A stretch of 64,000 nt of DNA, taken from the NCBI GenBank assembly GCA_027886175.1, contig JAJNNQ010000137.1:1988001-2052000 (forward strand), read 5' to 3'. The stretch is from Phylloscopus collybita. Taxonomy: Eukaryota > Chordata > Aves > Passeriformes > Phylloscopidae. Each line of letters opens with the position of its first letter. Position 1 is the first letter of the stretch. The notes beneath the pieces are model-generated. The model did no database searches, was not told where the DNA came from, and worked only from the letters and a program-made list of their open reading frames with translations. Below, piece after piece: positions 25,196-38,449 of the stretch. The position numbers were made by a program, and so were the translations under genes.

Positions 25196-26257
25196 GGATT
25201 AGGATCAGGAAGGGCTGATGAGAAAGGGAGGAGAGTGGACCCACAGCATAAACTCATCTGTCCAATTGACAAAATATCATTTGATGGCCTCTTGAGCTGT
25301 TGAGGAGCACATCAGTCCCGTTATTGAGTGTTATACTTAATCTGCTATTGATTGGGGTGAGCTGGAGAGGACAGCCTTCCCCACTTCTACCCATTCCCAA
25401 ATTAAAAAATAAGAGGAGAAGTAAATGCTTTGACTTTTTCATTCTGCCTGGATGTTTAGGGAATTTACTGCTAATAAAAAAAAAAAACCCAAAAACAAAC
25501 ACCAAACAAAAATCCCAACCCTTAAGCGTGAAAACATGAGTAGAATGAATTATAACCAAATCAATTAATACTAACAGCATCTATTAAATATTGCACTCTG
25601 GAGCTTTGCAGGAGTACATTGCTGCTCTGATATGATCATGACATCATTAACATAATATAAAGAATCAAAAAATCAATAGCTTGCTGGAGCCCAAAATTAA
25701 GGCCAAGCAGTGTTATAGCATATCTTTAAACATCTGAAATAGCAACTTGTCTCTGTCATGTACAACCCATTTGCAGATGAAGCATCTCTCCCAAAGTGGA
25801 TGGGAATTTGTTGGCCTGCCTGTCACTCCTGCAGCTGCCCCTTTGGGACACTTGGCATGAAGTGATCTCACATTTTCCAACAGCCTGGGCACAAAAGGAG
25901 CAGGAGAACTATCGGGGTTACATTGGCAGAACCCTGGAGCCAAAACATCTGCTCAGGGTTACATTGGCCTGGAGGGGTCCAGAGCAGGCCCAGGGTCACT
26001 GCACTGCTGGACAGACTGACAGATCTCTGTAGGGTGGGAACATGGACTAAGTGTCTTCTCCTGCTGACTTGGTTTGTGCATTTTACAGTGGAAATGTTGG
26101 GGAGGTTCTTTTCCCTGGCTTACCAGGTTAGGACACTTCAACTCTTCTGTTTGCAGTGGAAAAAAAAAACAAACCCATGAACAGAGATAGGAGAGGCTTT
26201 CAGGTGGGCTGGAAGAAGTTTTTGGGCAAGAAGAGACTGGCATAGGTCTGCCAGAGT

Positions 26258-26515
26258 CATGAAATGGTTTGGGTTGGAAGAGTCTTCAAAGACCATCTCA
26301 TTCCACCCCCTGCCATGGGCAGGGACACCATCCACTATCCCAGGGTGCTCCAATCCCCATCCAGCCTAGCCTTAGACACTTCCAGGGATCCAGGGGCAGT
26401 CACAGCCTCTCTGGGCACCCTGTGCCCTAACCCTAACCCTCCCCACCCTCACAATAAATAATTTTTTTTCCTAATATCCAACCTAAATCTGCCCTCTGCC
26501 AGTTGGAAGCCATTA
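26258..26515 (-). mobile_element. CR1 tail fragment carrying a telomere-like hexamer run
   Basis: GAAATGGTTTGGGTTGGAAG to CCAACCTAAATCTGCCCTCT is the reverse-strand CR1 tail. At 26425-26440 the usual TGCCAGGGCCTCACC is replaced by two and two-thirds CCCTAA units. Confidence 0.9.
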
Positions 26516-27169
26516 GCTGGTGGCAGGAGAACATCTCTGAGTGTTTCTGAGGACAATCAGACAGACTCCAGTGGGAGGAATCCTGTGGTGCTGGGCCACA
26601 TAACATACATTTACAGCAGGAATTAAAACAACTCCATGGAATATTATTAGGCACTGGAAGACAATTCCTAATTCTGCAAATTTATTAGGATAGAGTCTGG
26701 CTTGGGCCATCTCTCCTTCAAACAATTCCTGGACGTGTTTGGGAATTAGACAGGTCAGGGAGGGTTTCCACAAGGTGTTTTGGAAGTTAATAGAGTTCAG
26801 TAACGTGGCTGTGATCAGACCATGTCATTTGGCCCTGGGATTGGGGAATATTTCCTGCTATTGTTCAATGCACTAATGGGATGCTGCCACAGCTCCCAGT
26901 TGCAGGGGGACAGTAGGAGGAAAATCCTGGAGGAAAGGCACAAGCTGTTGAGATAACAGGCTAAAAAAAAATCAGCGTTTTTATGGAGGCATTTTCTCAA
27001 ATGCAAAGCCAGGAACAGAGAAAATGTTTCAGTGCATTAGTTAAGAAAACAGAGTAGGAAAAGTTTGGGAGGAATAAGGAAACCTCTTCAAAGAGTGGGA
27101 ACTGACAGAGGAAGGAAGATATTTGTTGCCAGTTAAATAAAAATTAGCCAAGGAAGAGGTTTTTAAGGT

Positions 27170-27440
27170 TGAAACTCATTGTCTAAAGGTGAAGTCATAA
27201 CATGCCTTTATCCTTGGAAGGCGATTGGAACTTGATAAAATTCAGGTTAAAGCATCAAAAATCAATCCCAATGAATGTCCCTTGTAATCGAGGCACATGG
27301 AGAATAGGCAATCAGACAGAATTAAATGTATACTTGCTCCTGTGCACAGTCTGCTTTAAATGAAGATGCTAATGGGATACACAGCCTGAAACCTCGATAA
27401 AGGGAAGCTCATTTATGGCATGAATCACCCAAGAACAATA
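27170..27440. other. Candidate conserved non-coding stretch
   Basis: Repeat-free, AT-rich, without poly-runs, and with many homeodomain-type TAAT/ATTA cores (for example GATGCTAATGGGAT). This is texture only. No alignment was possible. Confidence 0.25.
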
Positions 27441-27940
27441 GAGGAGGCCAAAATGATAAAGGGGGGCCTTTCATGTTAAAGAAAATGTAAAATCAAAGGA
27501 AGGAAATAAGGTCAATGTGTGCACAAGTGACAAGGTGTCCCCAGGGAAGGGCACGGTGTTAGGGCTGGCTTATTGACCACTTGAAGGCAGTGACAGTGAC
27601 AGTGACAGGCTGAGAGAAATGCAGAAGGTTGGGAGGGCAGGGGATGTGGTAATGAGAGACTTCAAGTGGCCTCGTGTGCACCGAGCAAATGTCACAACAC
27701 CCGGAGCTCCTACCTGTAAACCCAGGAGAAGAGACACAAACCTGGATTTATTCTTGATTTACTCCCAGGATGTGCTGCAGGACACGGATATTCAGTGCAT
27801 TGAAAGAGCGACCACGTGGTGCTCAAATTCAGTGTCCTGTAGAGGCAGAATACAATAAATAAGTAAAAATTACTGTGGAGTTCAACTTCAAAGGGGAAAC
27901 AACATGAAACCGAGCAGCTTGTTAAAAGGAGCTGATAGTG

Positions 27941-27963
27941 TAAAAAAAAAAAAAAAAAAAAAA
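27941..27963 (+). repeat. Poly-A run of 23 bases
   Basis: Uninterrupted A tract. No retroposed sequence recognised upstream, so not clearly a retrocopy tail. Confidence 0.85.
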
Positions 27964-28475
27964 GGTGCAGTGCCTCACAGTATCCTGCATAAAAACATCA
28001 TGTAAGAGGCTTGTGAAGTTATAAAACCTATGAAAAAACACCTAAAGATAGTAAAAGTGAATGAAAAAAAGAATCAAAATACCTACTTAAATGGCAAAGT
28101 CAAGAGACATTGTTTAAAATTAGAGGTTGTACTCAATGGAAGAAAAAAAAAAAAAAGATCACTAACTCCGGGGTGTGAATTGCAAAACAATCATCAGGCA
28201 GCCCACATAGGAAACACATTGCTAACCTCATAAAAATAACTGATTAAAATTTAACGAGTTCCCCCGGAAGTTTACTTTCCAAAGGGCACAAGCTGTGTGA
28301 AGTGAGTGGCTGCTGCTGAGGGCCCAGCAAAAAATGCTTTTACAGCATAAAAGGGATGTTCACTGCAAGATCTTGGGAAACTCTGGTCTGAAACTGCCAC
28401 GTTGTTAAATCTGCTCTACACCTCATTGCCTATTCTGGTTTTGATCAAAGAATGGAAGGTGGAAAACATATATAT

Positions 28476-28500
28476 GTTTGTTTGTTTGTTTGTTTGTTTT
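28476..28500 (+). repeat. (TTTG)n microsatellite
   Basis: Six units following a short TATA run. Confidence 0.9.
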
Positions 28501-28574
28501 AAATTAAACTCCTGGAAGGTCCAAGAGCTGGAATTAGAAACCATGAAATTTGAATCCAGGCTGTTGGTGCCCCA

Positions 28575-28755
28575 ACCCTAGAAGTGTTCCAGGCCAAGTT
28601 GGATGGGGTTTGGAGCAACCTGGGATAGTGGAAGGTGCCTGTGGTAGAGGGATTGGAGTTTGATCATCTTTAAGATCCCTTCTAAGCAGAGGGATTGGAG
28701 TTAGATCATCTTTAAGATCCCTTCCAAGCCAACATTCTGGGATTCTATGATCTAT
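28575..28755 (+). mobile_element. CR1 tail fragment with internal duplication
   Basis: CAGGCCAAGTTGGATGGGG and GGGATAGTGGAAGGTGCC lead into a 42-bp duplication (starts at 28647 and 28689) of GAGGGATTGGAGTTTGATC...CCCTT. It ends with GGGATTCTATGATC, the CR1 terminal octamer. Confidence 0.88.
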
Positions 28756-30930
28756 GGAATTTATTTTTTCTTTCCCATTAATTTGGTTGAGCCATGATTA
28801 AGAATAGATGAATAAAAAAAAGCACATGACACGCTGGGGGAGGGCGGTGGGTGTCACGAGTCAATTATTGTTCTTTAAATAAATCAAAGTCCATGTGACA
28901 GGGATGATGTGGTTAATACAAAGGAATTTATACTTTTCCCATAGCCAGGAACCTCAACAATGCTGTCATGGGACAGGAAGATGAGTCCTCTGATAGATCA
29001 GCAACCAGTTCAAAGGTGGGAAATAAAGACCATGAATAAAGGGTTGTGATGGAGGGAGGGGGTATCTGGGAGGGCCCCATGGGAATGTCTGCTGAGGGTG
29101 TTTGGTGTATTTATAAATGAGCTAAAAATGGGTGAAGAATGAAGTAGAAAAGGTAATTGGGGCTAGAGAGAGTTTTTCAGGATTGTCAGAGGTATACAAG
29201 GAGAGATTGAGTGACTTGGCAATTTTCATCTTAAAAAGAGAGATGACTGAGAGGGCCACAATAGATCCAGACAATCAGGAGTGCAGTGAAGAAAGCCAAG
29301 AGGGGATGATTACTGCCCATTTCTCATAACACGAGATCTGGGGAGCTTTATATGAGATTATCAGGCGGAATATTAAAACCAAACCGAAGAAAGGACATTT
29401 TCATACAGCGTATCATTCATCTGCGCAGCGCTGAGAGGCACATTATGGAGGCCAGCAACACAACTGGCTGGAAAGCAATTAGACAAATTAATGAAAGAAA
29501 GATCTGTTGAGAGCTCTTCAATACAATGACATCAGTGCAGGCTCCAGGGCAAGCAGTCCCTTGCCAGTGCTGGCTGGAAGCTGGGAGCCTAAACCAGGAG
29601 AATTTTCACTTTATTATCTTTGTTTTGTCTTTTTTTTTTTTTTTTCCTGCCATTGGGGTCGGAGAATGAATGAAAGGCTCTGTGGATGTTTGGGCTGAGC
29701 TGTTGCAGCCCTTTCTGCATTTTCAAGAGCCTCTCAAACATCTTTTTGCACATGAAAACCCCCTGATCTGTGTCCTTGCTAGTCCAGCCCCCAGCACTGA
29801 CCCAGAGCCTGATGAGCACCTTGGCCATGCTCATCCAGCCAGGATGAGTCTGGATGCCCTTTGCAGACATGGAGCCACCAAACTGCTCTTCCCCCTGCCC
29901 AACACTCCTTGGAGGTGGCCCTGGTTCTGTTCTTGGCAGGATTGGCTGCTCTGGCTCTTTTGGGGTGGCATTTGGCCATTTCCCTGTGCTGCCTAGAGCA
30001 GGGGCTTCTCTCCCATTCAAGCCACCCCGTGGTCCTGCTCCCAAACTCCCTCTCACCAGCTGTGGATTTCGTTGGCTCACAGTCCACACTGAATTGTGCT
30101 TGATTAGCTCAGTAAATCCAGGAAGGGGAAGCCAAGATTGTCGCAGCAGCCTTTCAGCAGCAGCAGCAGGGAGTCCAAATCCCCATTAAAATGTGTGCTT
30201 GGCTCATCTCGACTCTCATTTTTGCTGTCTCCCTCCATCCCCTCCTTTGTTTTCCTGCCTTTGATTGCAGTTGGTGAAGTTGGGATCAGTGCTGTCATGC
30301 TGGGTTTATTATGAAGTGGCCTTTTCCCTGCAGACCAGGCATCAGGATTCCTGGTTTCCATCTAATACTTCAAGTTGGATGGGCAAGTGATGTTTCTCCT
30401 GTGGATCTCAGGTTCTACATCCTGAAAAAATAATAATAACAAAAACAAAGAAAAAAAAAAGGTGACTCAAAAGTTTTGCTCCCCCCACCCCCCAGCATAC
30501 AGGGAGGACATGTGCTGGATTTATGGATTTCCTTTGGATGTGTGATGGGGGAGGCTTTAAGGATGGATTTTGAAAGACAACTTTATCCGCTCATCTAAAC
30601 GATTCCAGCGCGAGGTGTGTCAATGTCACAGCCACCAGCTGGTCTAAAATTCAACCTGCCAGTCACTGTGACAAGGTCGTGAGAGATAGGAAGGTGGAGA
30701 AATCCCTGAGCTGAGCTGCAAGAAGTCTTCAGGGAATTACTTGTATGGATCTTGCTGGGCCTGAGACTTAATCACGGATTTGAGAAAGCCCCGAATGTGG
30801 ATGCCTTGGGAGATCTGTGCCCACTGTCAGCTCTGGGATGAGCTGGTGGGCACGTATTCTGGTCAGCCTGGGAATAAAGGAAGAGTTATTTTAACAGGAT
30901 CAGTTTCTTGTGCCAGGGAGGGATCTCAGT

Positions 30931-30952
30931 TGCTGCTGCTGCTGCTGCTGGC
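30931..30952 (+). repeat. (GCT)7 run
   Basis: Seven trinucleotide units in intron. Confidence 0.9.
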
Positions 30953-32854
30953 TCCTCTTTCCCAGCCACCTCCTGGGTGCTGAGGATCCCCTTTCCCTGC
31001 ACGTGGTAATTGCCAAAGATCTGAGGGGGAAGGTAAGGAAAGGAATCTATAAAGCAAACACAAACTGGGATTAAGTTGTGTTTGAAGGGATGGAGGGAAG
31101 CTGCCAGGAAAAACAAAACAACCTTGCAGCAGGTTGGAATGATGGAAATAATCATTGACCACCTGAATCCCACAGACCCTCCAAGGGCTAGCACTGAATT
31201 TCCTCCTGTGTTACATGAAAAAGATCCTTGGAAGAGTTTCTCAGGATGCATCACGATTCTTGTTCCAGAGGAATTATAAAATATCTTTAGACCTCTCTGA
31301 GTCTCTCTCCTGCCTCCACCCAGGTCTATATATGTGTCACTGCAAATTGGCACTGTCACTCCTCAGATGTAAAGATTCCTCCTCTGAATTTTGTTTTCTG
31401 GGCCTAGGGAAGGAATTAGGGCTGGAATTAATAGTCTGGGCCTTGCTGAGCATTCCAGTTGATCCCTGTCCTCCTTGGCAACGCCATGGACAGAAATCTC
31501 TAATTCTTTCCTTTAAACACCCATGAAATCAGAGGGAAAAATTCAAGGTTATTACAGAAACAAAAAGTAAAATTTGTACCTCAATTGTACTGTTTGAGAC
31601 CAGAGAGTGGGATATTCCTGGGTGGGAATAGGGATTTGCTTCTCACAAAGTTCTGGACCAATTGGTGCTTCCTCAGAGCAGCTCCAGCAAATCACTCCAT
31701 GGGTGCTGCACATGCTTTAATTAGATATTGAATCACTGACTGGAAATGAGGCCCCACATAAATCTGAGGTCAGCATCTCCCACCTGCTGTGCCTGAGCTG
31801 GCTGCTTCAGTGCAGGCAGAAGGTCTGTACCTGCCCCTGACCTTCCTCTAATTATTTGGAATCCATATTATGGACCTTGCTGCACAAGGCAGCCAATGCC
31901 AGGTGTTAAATTAATAAGCTGAACCAGGTTTTCTGATCAGTGCTCTGGGCTGTTTGCCATTCCCTTTTCTCCTCAACATCTGACAAAATAACCCAGGGCT
32001 TTGGTCAAAAGTATTTTGTGATATTGATAGCACTTTGGAAGTGTTGGGTAAGAAAGAAGAAAAAAAAATGGGGTAAAACTGATCAAGTCAGGGGAAAAAA
32101 GGAACCAGAAAGCTGATGTTGGGGGAGGACAGTGTGTAAAGGTGATCACAAACATCTACTGGAGGTGCAGTGCTGGTGAAGTGAAAATACAAGGAGATAA
32201 AGTGCTGGAAATATTTTAATCCATACTGGCACACATTCAGCCATGGGATGAGCAAGGACAACTCCCCAGCTCCTCCCCATGATTCTGAATTAAAGCCCTG
32301 TTTAATAGCAGGCTGAGGAACATCTCATCATTATGGCCAAAACAGCTAAACCCACATGCTGGAGGCAAACAATTCACAGGCTGGGGGAGGGAACATCAGT
32401 GTGGGACAAGGATTCTGCAGAGTGGCTGGTTGGAAGTGAACCTGTCACCTGAGACTGCCACCAGGGAAATCCCTGACACGGGCATTTGTTTGCTTGTGGA
32501 GTACTTTTCCTAATAGAGGAGGCAGCAACACATCAATAAAGCATCCAAGGAGGGGCTGGCAAACATCCTGGAGGGGGTGCTTGGAAAACACAGAGGGAAT
32601 GACTCGGGATGGAGGTCCCAGGTTCAGAATTTTGGGGTGAATAACTAAAGAGGGGCCCAAGGAGCTGCTAGAGGCAGAGCTATTGGGCTGGACCTACTGT
32701 GTCACTGATTTGCTGATGTTGTGGAGAGATGTTTTGGCTGTGTTTAGGGTTGGAAGGCTCTGGTGTGTTCAGTGTGGTTTTTGGAATGGCTTGGCCACCC
32801 CTTCACTATGGAGGAAGGTTCTCTCACCCTGCAGGGTCTCCCATGGGAACTTTT

Positions 32855-32912
32855 CTTTTGGAGTCAATGATCCTTGAGGGTCCCTTCCAGCTCAGGATAT
32901 TCTGATTTTGTG
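32855..32912 (+). mobile_element. CR1 3'-end fragment
   Basis: TCAATGATCCTTGAGGGTCC and CTTCCAGCTCAGGATATTCTG match the CR1 end. Confidence 0.65.
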
Positions 32913-33252
32913 TTTTTATGCTGCTTCTGGCAGCAACAGTTCAAGGTTGAACAGTTTGAAGCAGAGCATCCTCCTCGTGCACCTTATCCTCTGCTGCACA
33001 GAGATTTTTGGCATCAGGACAGGGGGTAGAGGACAAAAATAATTCCTATCCCCGCCCTGAGAAAGTAATAGCTGGTTGAGGTCTCTAAAGTTCACAGATA
33101 TCTCTGTTTCTTGCATTAAGCACCCTCCTTTTAGTCGCTGTGCCTGCTGCAAATGTGTTAAAAACACAAAGATAACAGAATTTCTGCTGGAATGGACAGA
33201 GGGGAAGGCTCCCAGACCCAGCTAAAAGGCAGCAGGGAATAAACCAGATCTT

Positions 33253-33297
33253 CCATCCATCCATCCATCCATCCATCCATCCATCCACCCATCCATC
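33253..33297 (+). repeat. (CCAT)n microsatellite
   Basis: About eleven units with one CACC interruption. Confidence 0.95.
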
Positions 33298-33524
33298 ATC
33301 ACACATGTGTCATAATCCTGACTGCAGGAGACATCTACCTCCAGGTATCCCTCCACTCCTTGCCATCAGAACAGAAATCCATTCAGAGCCCAGCGAGAGT
33401 TATTGGTGCTTTATGGACGCTCCAGTAGATTTCTTATTGCACTTTCCATGCAGTTTGCAAACCCCCCAGCCATCCCAAGGCTGCGTTTGCTTCATCAATT
33501 CTCGTGACTGCTGAATGCTGATGC

Positions 33525-33730
33525 TGTGGAGTTTGGCAGCCTCCATTAGGAATGGTTTTCCCCATGATATTAACAGGCAGCGAAGCTTTGTGCTGATGGA
33601 TAAAGCCCGGTGTTAAACCTGATTGGAATCAATCAGAGTAATTGTCTGGATGTGTGGTGGTTAATAGGAAACGTCCTGCATATTATTGGCTGGTTTATAC
33701 GGCACAAGGATTAACTTCTGCTGCCTTTCA
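33525..33730. other. Candidate conserved non-coding stretch
   Basis: Repeat-free sequence rich in TAAT/ATTA and paired GATT motifs (CTGATTGGAATCAATCAGAG forms a short palindrome). It differs in texture from the repeat-laden neighbourhood. Inference only. Confidence 0.25.
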
Positions 33731-35323
33731 TGGCTCACATCCCCTCCCGAGCTGCTGGGGGAGGTGATGGATCTGTTGGGAGGCTCATGGAGCCCTGCAG
33801 CTCGTATTTGTCCCAGTGATTATCCTGCTTTTCTGTGGCTAGCAACTGGGCAAAGGGCAGTTGCCAGCCTGTTCCTTGAGTGATCCGAGCCCAGGGCTTG
33901 GGGAGGCAGCAGGAAGCAGAGAGCAGGAGCAAGAGTGGGGCAGAAGGTCTTGAAAGGGTTCCAGGGGCAAAGAGACCAAACAAGGAAGAGCATGGGTTTA
34001 TCTAGACCCTCTGTCCCAGGACAGACAGCTGGCACTGAACCAATTGGTCAGAGATAGGGGGGGGAGGTAGGGTCAAACTACATAGTTACAGGCTTTGGGG
34101 TTCCTTTTGGGGAAAATCATTCCCCAGAGGGATACAACAGTCTCTGAGCCTCATGTGTGCCTCAGGCTCACACACTGGCCATTAAACACAAGCCTGAACC
34201 CATCCAGGCCAGCCTGGTGCTCCCACAGCTGTGTTTGGGAGGAAATAGCCACCAGGATCAGGGTGCAGAGGCAGCCTGGGAGGACTGAATGTGAGCAGGC
34301 ACGGGCTAATCCAGCCAGGAACCACCAATCCTGGGACAGGCTTCAGAGACAACAAAAACTGTGAGGTGTCACCCACAGCCCAGGAGGGTCCAGACAGCCT
34401 CTGCCTGATGAGACCCTGTGATCAGACACTCTGGAGCTCTGCTAAACCCTCAGTGGCTGCAGGACCGCAGCACCTGACATGGTTACAACATAAACTGGGA
34501 GCAGCTTTGTTTTCCAGCATCCTTTTCTTGTGGGAGAGGCTTAAAGCACATTCAGCTTCCTCATGGAAGGATCTTCCCAGTCTCCTGGTAACTGTGGGTG
34601 CAGCAATCTCTGGGCTGGACCTGTGTCCCCAAATTCTACTGAAGTGTTCTTGGAGAGGGGCAGTGACCCAGCGAGGGCTCAGCTGGCCTCTGGATGTGAG
34701 GACTCAGCTTTCTCCCTGCCACAAGGATTGGGCTTTTTCCCCCTCTGTTTTGGAGACTTTATCATTATTAGGGTTGATAAATCCCAACAAAGCACAGTTA
34801 CCACTTGCATTTCATGAGTAAGGGGCTGACTCTTGCCTTAATTTAAACTCAGTGCTAGAAACTTCTGAATCCCTGGAAAGAGATCTGTCTTTCCAAAGAG
34901 CAGGAGGAGAGGGAGAGCAGGATTTGGCCAGGAGAGGCCAGCTCCCCTCAATGACCAGAGCCCTGGGTGCCACCTGAAGTGCAGCAGGCTGGGATCCAAA
35001 TGAAAGAGCTTCCTGTGCACTCCTTTCTTCCCTCAGTGAGTCGAATACTATTAACCTTTAAGGCAAAATTGTATTTTGTGCCTCTGGGAAGCAGTAACAT
35101 TTCACAGAGCTGCACTGGGGGATCAGGTAAACAATTGTTAACTCTCTCCAGCCCCATTTCGAGGCCGTCTCGGGGCATCTGTGTGTGCAAACCCAGCCAG
35201 GCTGAGAAGGTCTCTGAGCTCAGAAACCCCTGAGATGGACTGGTCAGGTGGAGATCCTCCGTCCCTGACTCAGCCTGATGTCCCAGTTTCGTGAGGCTAT
35301 TCAGCTGAACCCACAGTCCTGGC

Positions 35324-35430
35324 ATGGAATCAGAAAATCCCAGAATGGTTTGGGTTGGAAGAGACCTCAAAGACCATTCAGTTCCTACCCCATGCTGTGG
35401 GCAGGGACACCTCCCACTAGTCCAGGTTGT
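35324..35430 (-). mobile_element. CR1 3'-end fragment
   Basis: GGAATCAGAAAATCCCAGAA, TGGTTTGGGTTGGAAGAGAC and GGGCAGGGACACCTCCCACT. Confidence 0.85.
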
Positions 35431-35628
35431 GACCAAAAGCTCTTCATTGCTGTTTTGCCATTTCTGAGGTCCACATAGATTTTGGGAAGGAGGTCTGGCT
35501 TTTCATGGCTGAGGAGGTGGTTTTTGGGAGTCAGGTCATAAGAAACCATTTATGAACCTGCGCTATCTCTGACAAAAGGGGACAAATCTGCTGTTTGTGT
35601 CACTGATATTAAATAAAGCCATGCTGGC

Positions 35629-35790
35629 TTTGAATTAAATATCCAACTGTGCTTAGAAGCTGCTTCACCCAACAGCTTTGACAGTGCAGAGGCTTTGACC
35701 AAGTCCTGTCCTGCCCTTGGACAGTGTGTGGGATCCCAGTCCACCAAAGGCACAGGGACATTTTGTTATCAGGGTGGAACAGGCTGTGAA
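35629..35790 (+). repeat. 162-bp duplicated segment, copy 1
   Basis: From TTTGAATTAAATATCC to CAGGCTGTGAA. It matches 38450-38611 at 160 of 162 positions without gaps. Here it lies in unique-looking intron not related to an LTR. Confidence 0.93.
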
Positions 35791-36581
35791 CTCCACCAAG
35801 CCTTAGTGTGCTTTGCATGAGAGCTTCTAAACCTGTTGGATACTGGGATCCATTCCTGTGGGGAAGAATAAAAAAAAACCAAACCACCAAACCCAAAGAG
35901 AATTAAAAAGTTAGGCCTTTCCCTTTGAGCCAGTGCTCCCCAGTGGGCCTACCCAACACCAGGCATTGCAGGTTGGGCAGCCAGGGGTGGTGAGGGGGCT
36001 CTGAGCCACTCGAGCCTTGGCAGGAGCCACAATCCCAGGACAAAGTCAACACCTTGGGTGGAAAATTAAATCAGTGAAGCAGCAGGAGCCAGAAAGCAAA
36101 CGCCGCACCGGCAGCAGAGGCGGCTTCCAAATTGAAATGTGTTTGCTGGGGATTGTCCATCGGCTCGGGGAGTTATTATTTCCATTTCTCTAGTTATGAA
36201 TTAATTTCTAGAGGACTTAATCATCCTCTCCCTTTTTCCCCTCCACAACCCCCTCTTCCCTTCTCCTTCTAATTTTCCACTTGACTGGGGATCCTCTGAC
36301 AGTGAAAATTCAGGCTTAGAGGAGGTCCATGCAAGCTGCTCCATTAGGCTGGATAATCTCATTGGAACCAGTGGCTTGAATAATAACACCTTCACCTCCT
36401 GCACAGCACCTGATTCCAATGGCACTTAACACCCCAGGCTGGAGGGATGGATAACAGGAGAAGGGGAAAGGGCAGGGGTGGGGAGAGCCTGCACCCAGCA
36501 CCCTTTGTCCCCTGGATCTGCCAACCTACCAAGGACACTTCTGCAGTGTGAGATAAAAGCCTTCTCCACTGCTGGGGCATC

Positions 36582-36865
36582 ACAGAATCATTGTTTTGGA
36601 AAGACCTCAAAGATCATCAGACTCAGGCTTTGCCTTAAACCCCTCTGCCCACTAAACCATAGAGCCAAGTGCCACATCCACTCATTTTTTTGAACATTTC
36701 CAAGGATTGGGACTCCACCACTTTCTTGGGAAGCCTGTTCCAATGCTTAACCACTCTTTCAATGAAGAAACTTGTCCTAATATCCAACCTGAACCTCCTC
36801 TGGCACAACTTGAGGCCTTTTCCTCTACTCCTGTTGCTTCTTACCTGGAAGGAGAGACTGAAAAC
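36582..36865 (-). mobile_element. CR1 tail fragment with ORF2 C-terminal codons
   Basis: The + strand begins CACAGAATCATTGTTTTGG. Read on the minus strand it encodes [16 protein letters not shown] and [19 protein letters not shown], the CR1 ORF2 C-terminus. Truncated at both ends. Confidence 0.9.
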
Positions 36866-37224
36866 TGGGAGGTGCAACTAAAAACCCGAGTTCTGTCACC
36901 AACCCGTAAGATGGATAGTTTGAATCCAGGTTTCTGGATTGGATGTTGATCCTGAAGGACTTCAAGCAGGATGTTTTTGCCCTTTAAGTGCATACACAGC
37001 TGGACTCCTGCTCATCACAAATTATGATATTGGGAGAAAGTGTCTTGTATAGATGGATGAGGGACAGCAGCATGAAACTGAACTTGAATTCCTACCTCCT
37101 TCAGCATTCCCAGCCTTTTCCACACTGGATCCCTCCTATCACAGGCTGTGTTGTAGCACCGCCTCAGCCACAGGAAATAACCTCTTCCCATGGGTTATAA
37201 ATAGGGCCAGGAGACAGATCCTCC

Positions 37225-37735
37225 CTTTTAAAAGGCCTTTATTCGGACAGCTTTGGGTGGGGAACATGTTACATACACCGCCACTGCTCCGTGAACTGAT
37301 GAGAAAGAGGAGGTGAAACAGCTTTGCCAGGTGACCAACACAGCTGGGACTTCCATCCTCACAAAAATGACAGAAAAACACTTGCTGGTTTATGGTCTAG
37401 GGGGGTCATGCTGGTTGAGCACTGTTAGGTCATGGTGACGAGGCAGAAGACTCTGGTTGGTGGTCTGGTGTTCCTCCCTGCTCCGCTGGCTTGGGGGTAC
37501 CCTTCTTAGTCTCTGGTGTTAGGTGGGCTCACAGTTCTAGGAGTCTTTTTCACTGGATACCCCATAATTTGCATACTGTTCTGTGTGCAAGGTCTCTTGG
37601 GAGCAGTGGAAGTGCCACCCCCAGGGGAAATGGATACAAAATGGCCAACGGGGTGGCAAGGTAAGGATAAACAACCAAGGGGATTAGCAGCTGATGGGAA
37701 CAGAGCAACATTAACAGCAAACAGGCATTAAACAA
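37225..37735 (-). mobile_element. Possible LTR fragment
   Basis: CCCTTTTAAAAGGCCTTTAT near the left edge resembles a reversed LTR polyadenylation region, and CCATAATTTGCATACTG lies further in. No second copy or target duplication was identified. Confidence 0.35.
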
Positions 37736-38000
37736 GGAGTAACAGTGCTTAATGTTGGTGAAGCCTTTTGAGATGGATTTTATTTCCCACACCATGATCT
37801 CTCCCATCACATCCCCCAGTGCAGCCTGTCTGGCTCACCCAGCACTCCCAGACCTGCCCAGAGAGCAGCACCACACAAACTGTGTCCCGAAATTACAGCT
37901 CTTAAAGGGCAGATGTCGCAATAGGACACGAAAAGAACGACACTCAAACACTGAGATGTCCAAGGCAAAAAAAAGGGGGCAGTTTATTTACAAATCTCAA

Positions 38001-38317
38001 TGTAGTCATGATTTGTACTGTGATGTTTTGATTTCTCTCAAACTCTTTCCCAGGCACTGTTCTGTCAACAAGGGACACGTTTTCCTAACTGTATCCTATG
38101 TTTTGCATTCCTTTCCTTAGGAGGGACCTTTTCTTGATGTCCCTCTGACTTGACCAATGTAGTCAAAGAAGTGTCTTTCTTCCACCCTAAGAACCTGGGT
38201 GGGTTCTTTGTAAAACAGTATAAAGGGAAGAAATTCCCAGGTAATAAAGATTGATTTGAGTCATTTCAGCCTTCTGACCTCGGGAGTCCATGTTGTTGTT
38301 AATCATAAACAGTGTCA
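38001..38317 (+). mobile_element. Nested solo LTR, ERVK-like family 2
   Basis: Ends TGTAGTCATG and AGTGTCA. The 6-bp flanks are TCTCAA (37995-38000) and TCTCGA (38318-38323). Removing it restores family-1 sequence (TTATTTACAAA..GACATTTATAG). On the + strand it has a TATA motif GTATAAAGG near 38217 and AATAAA near 38242. The relative at 13306 is in the opposite orientation. Confidence 0.85.
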
Positions 38318-38449
38318 TCTCGACATTTATAGAATTCCAACAGTGACCATGGATTGGAGGAAGAGGATTGTCCTCTCCAACCACACTGGTCAAATCCAGA
38401 GTCCATCAAATTCTCTCCTCCTCCAGAAAGGAATGCAAAACAATCATTA

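Noticed and set aside
34291..34821. 176-codon open frame
   Set aside because: No recognisable domain, no splice context, no codon signature. Lies in ordinary intron.
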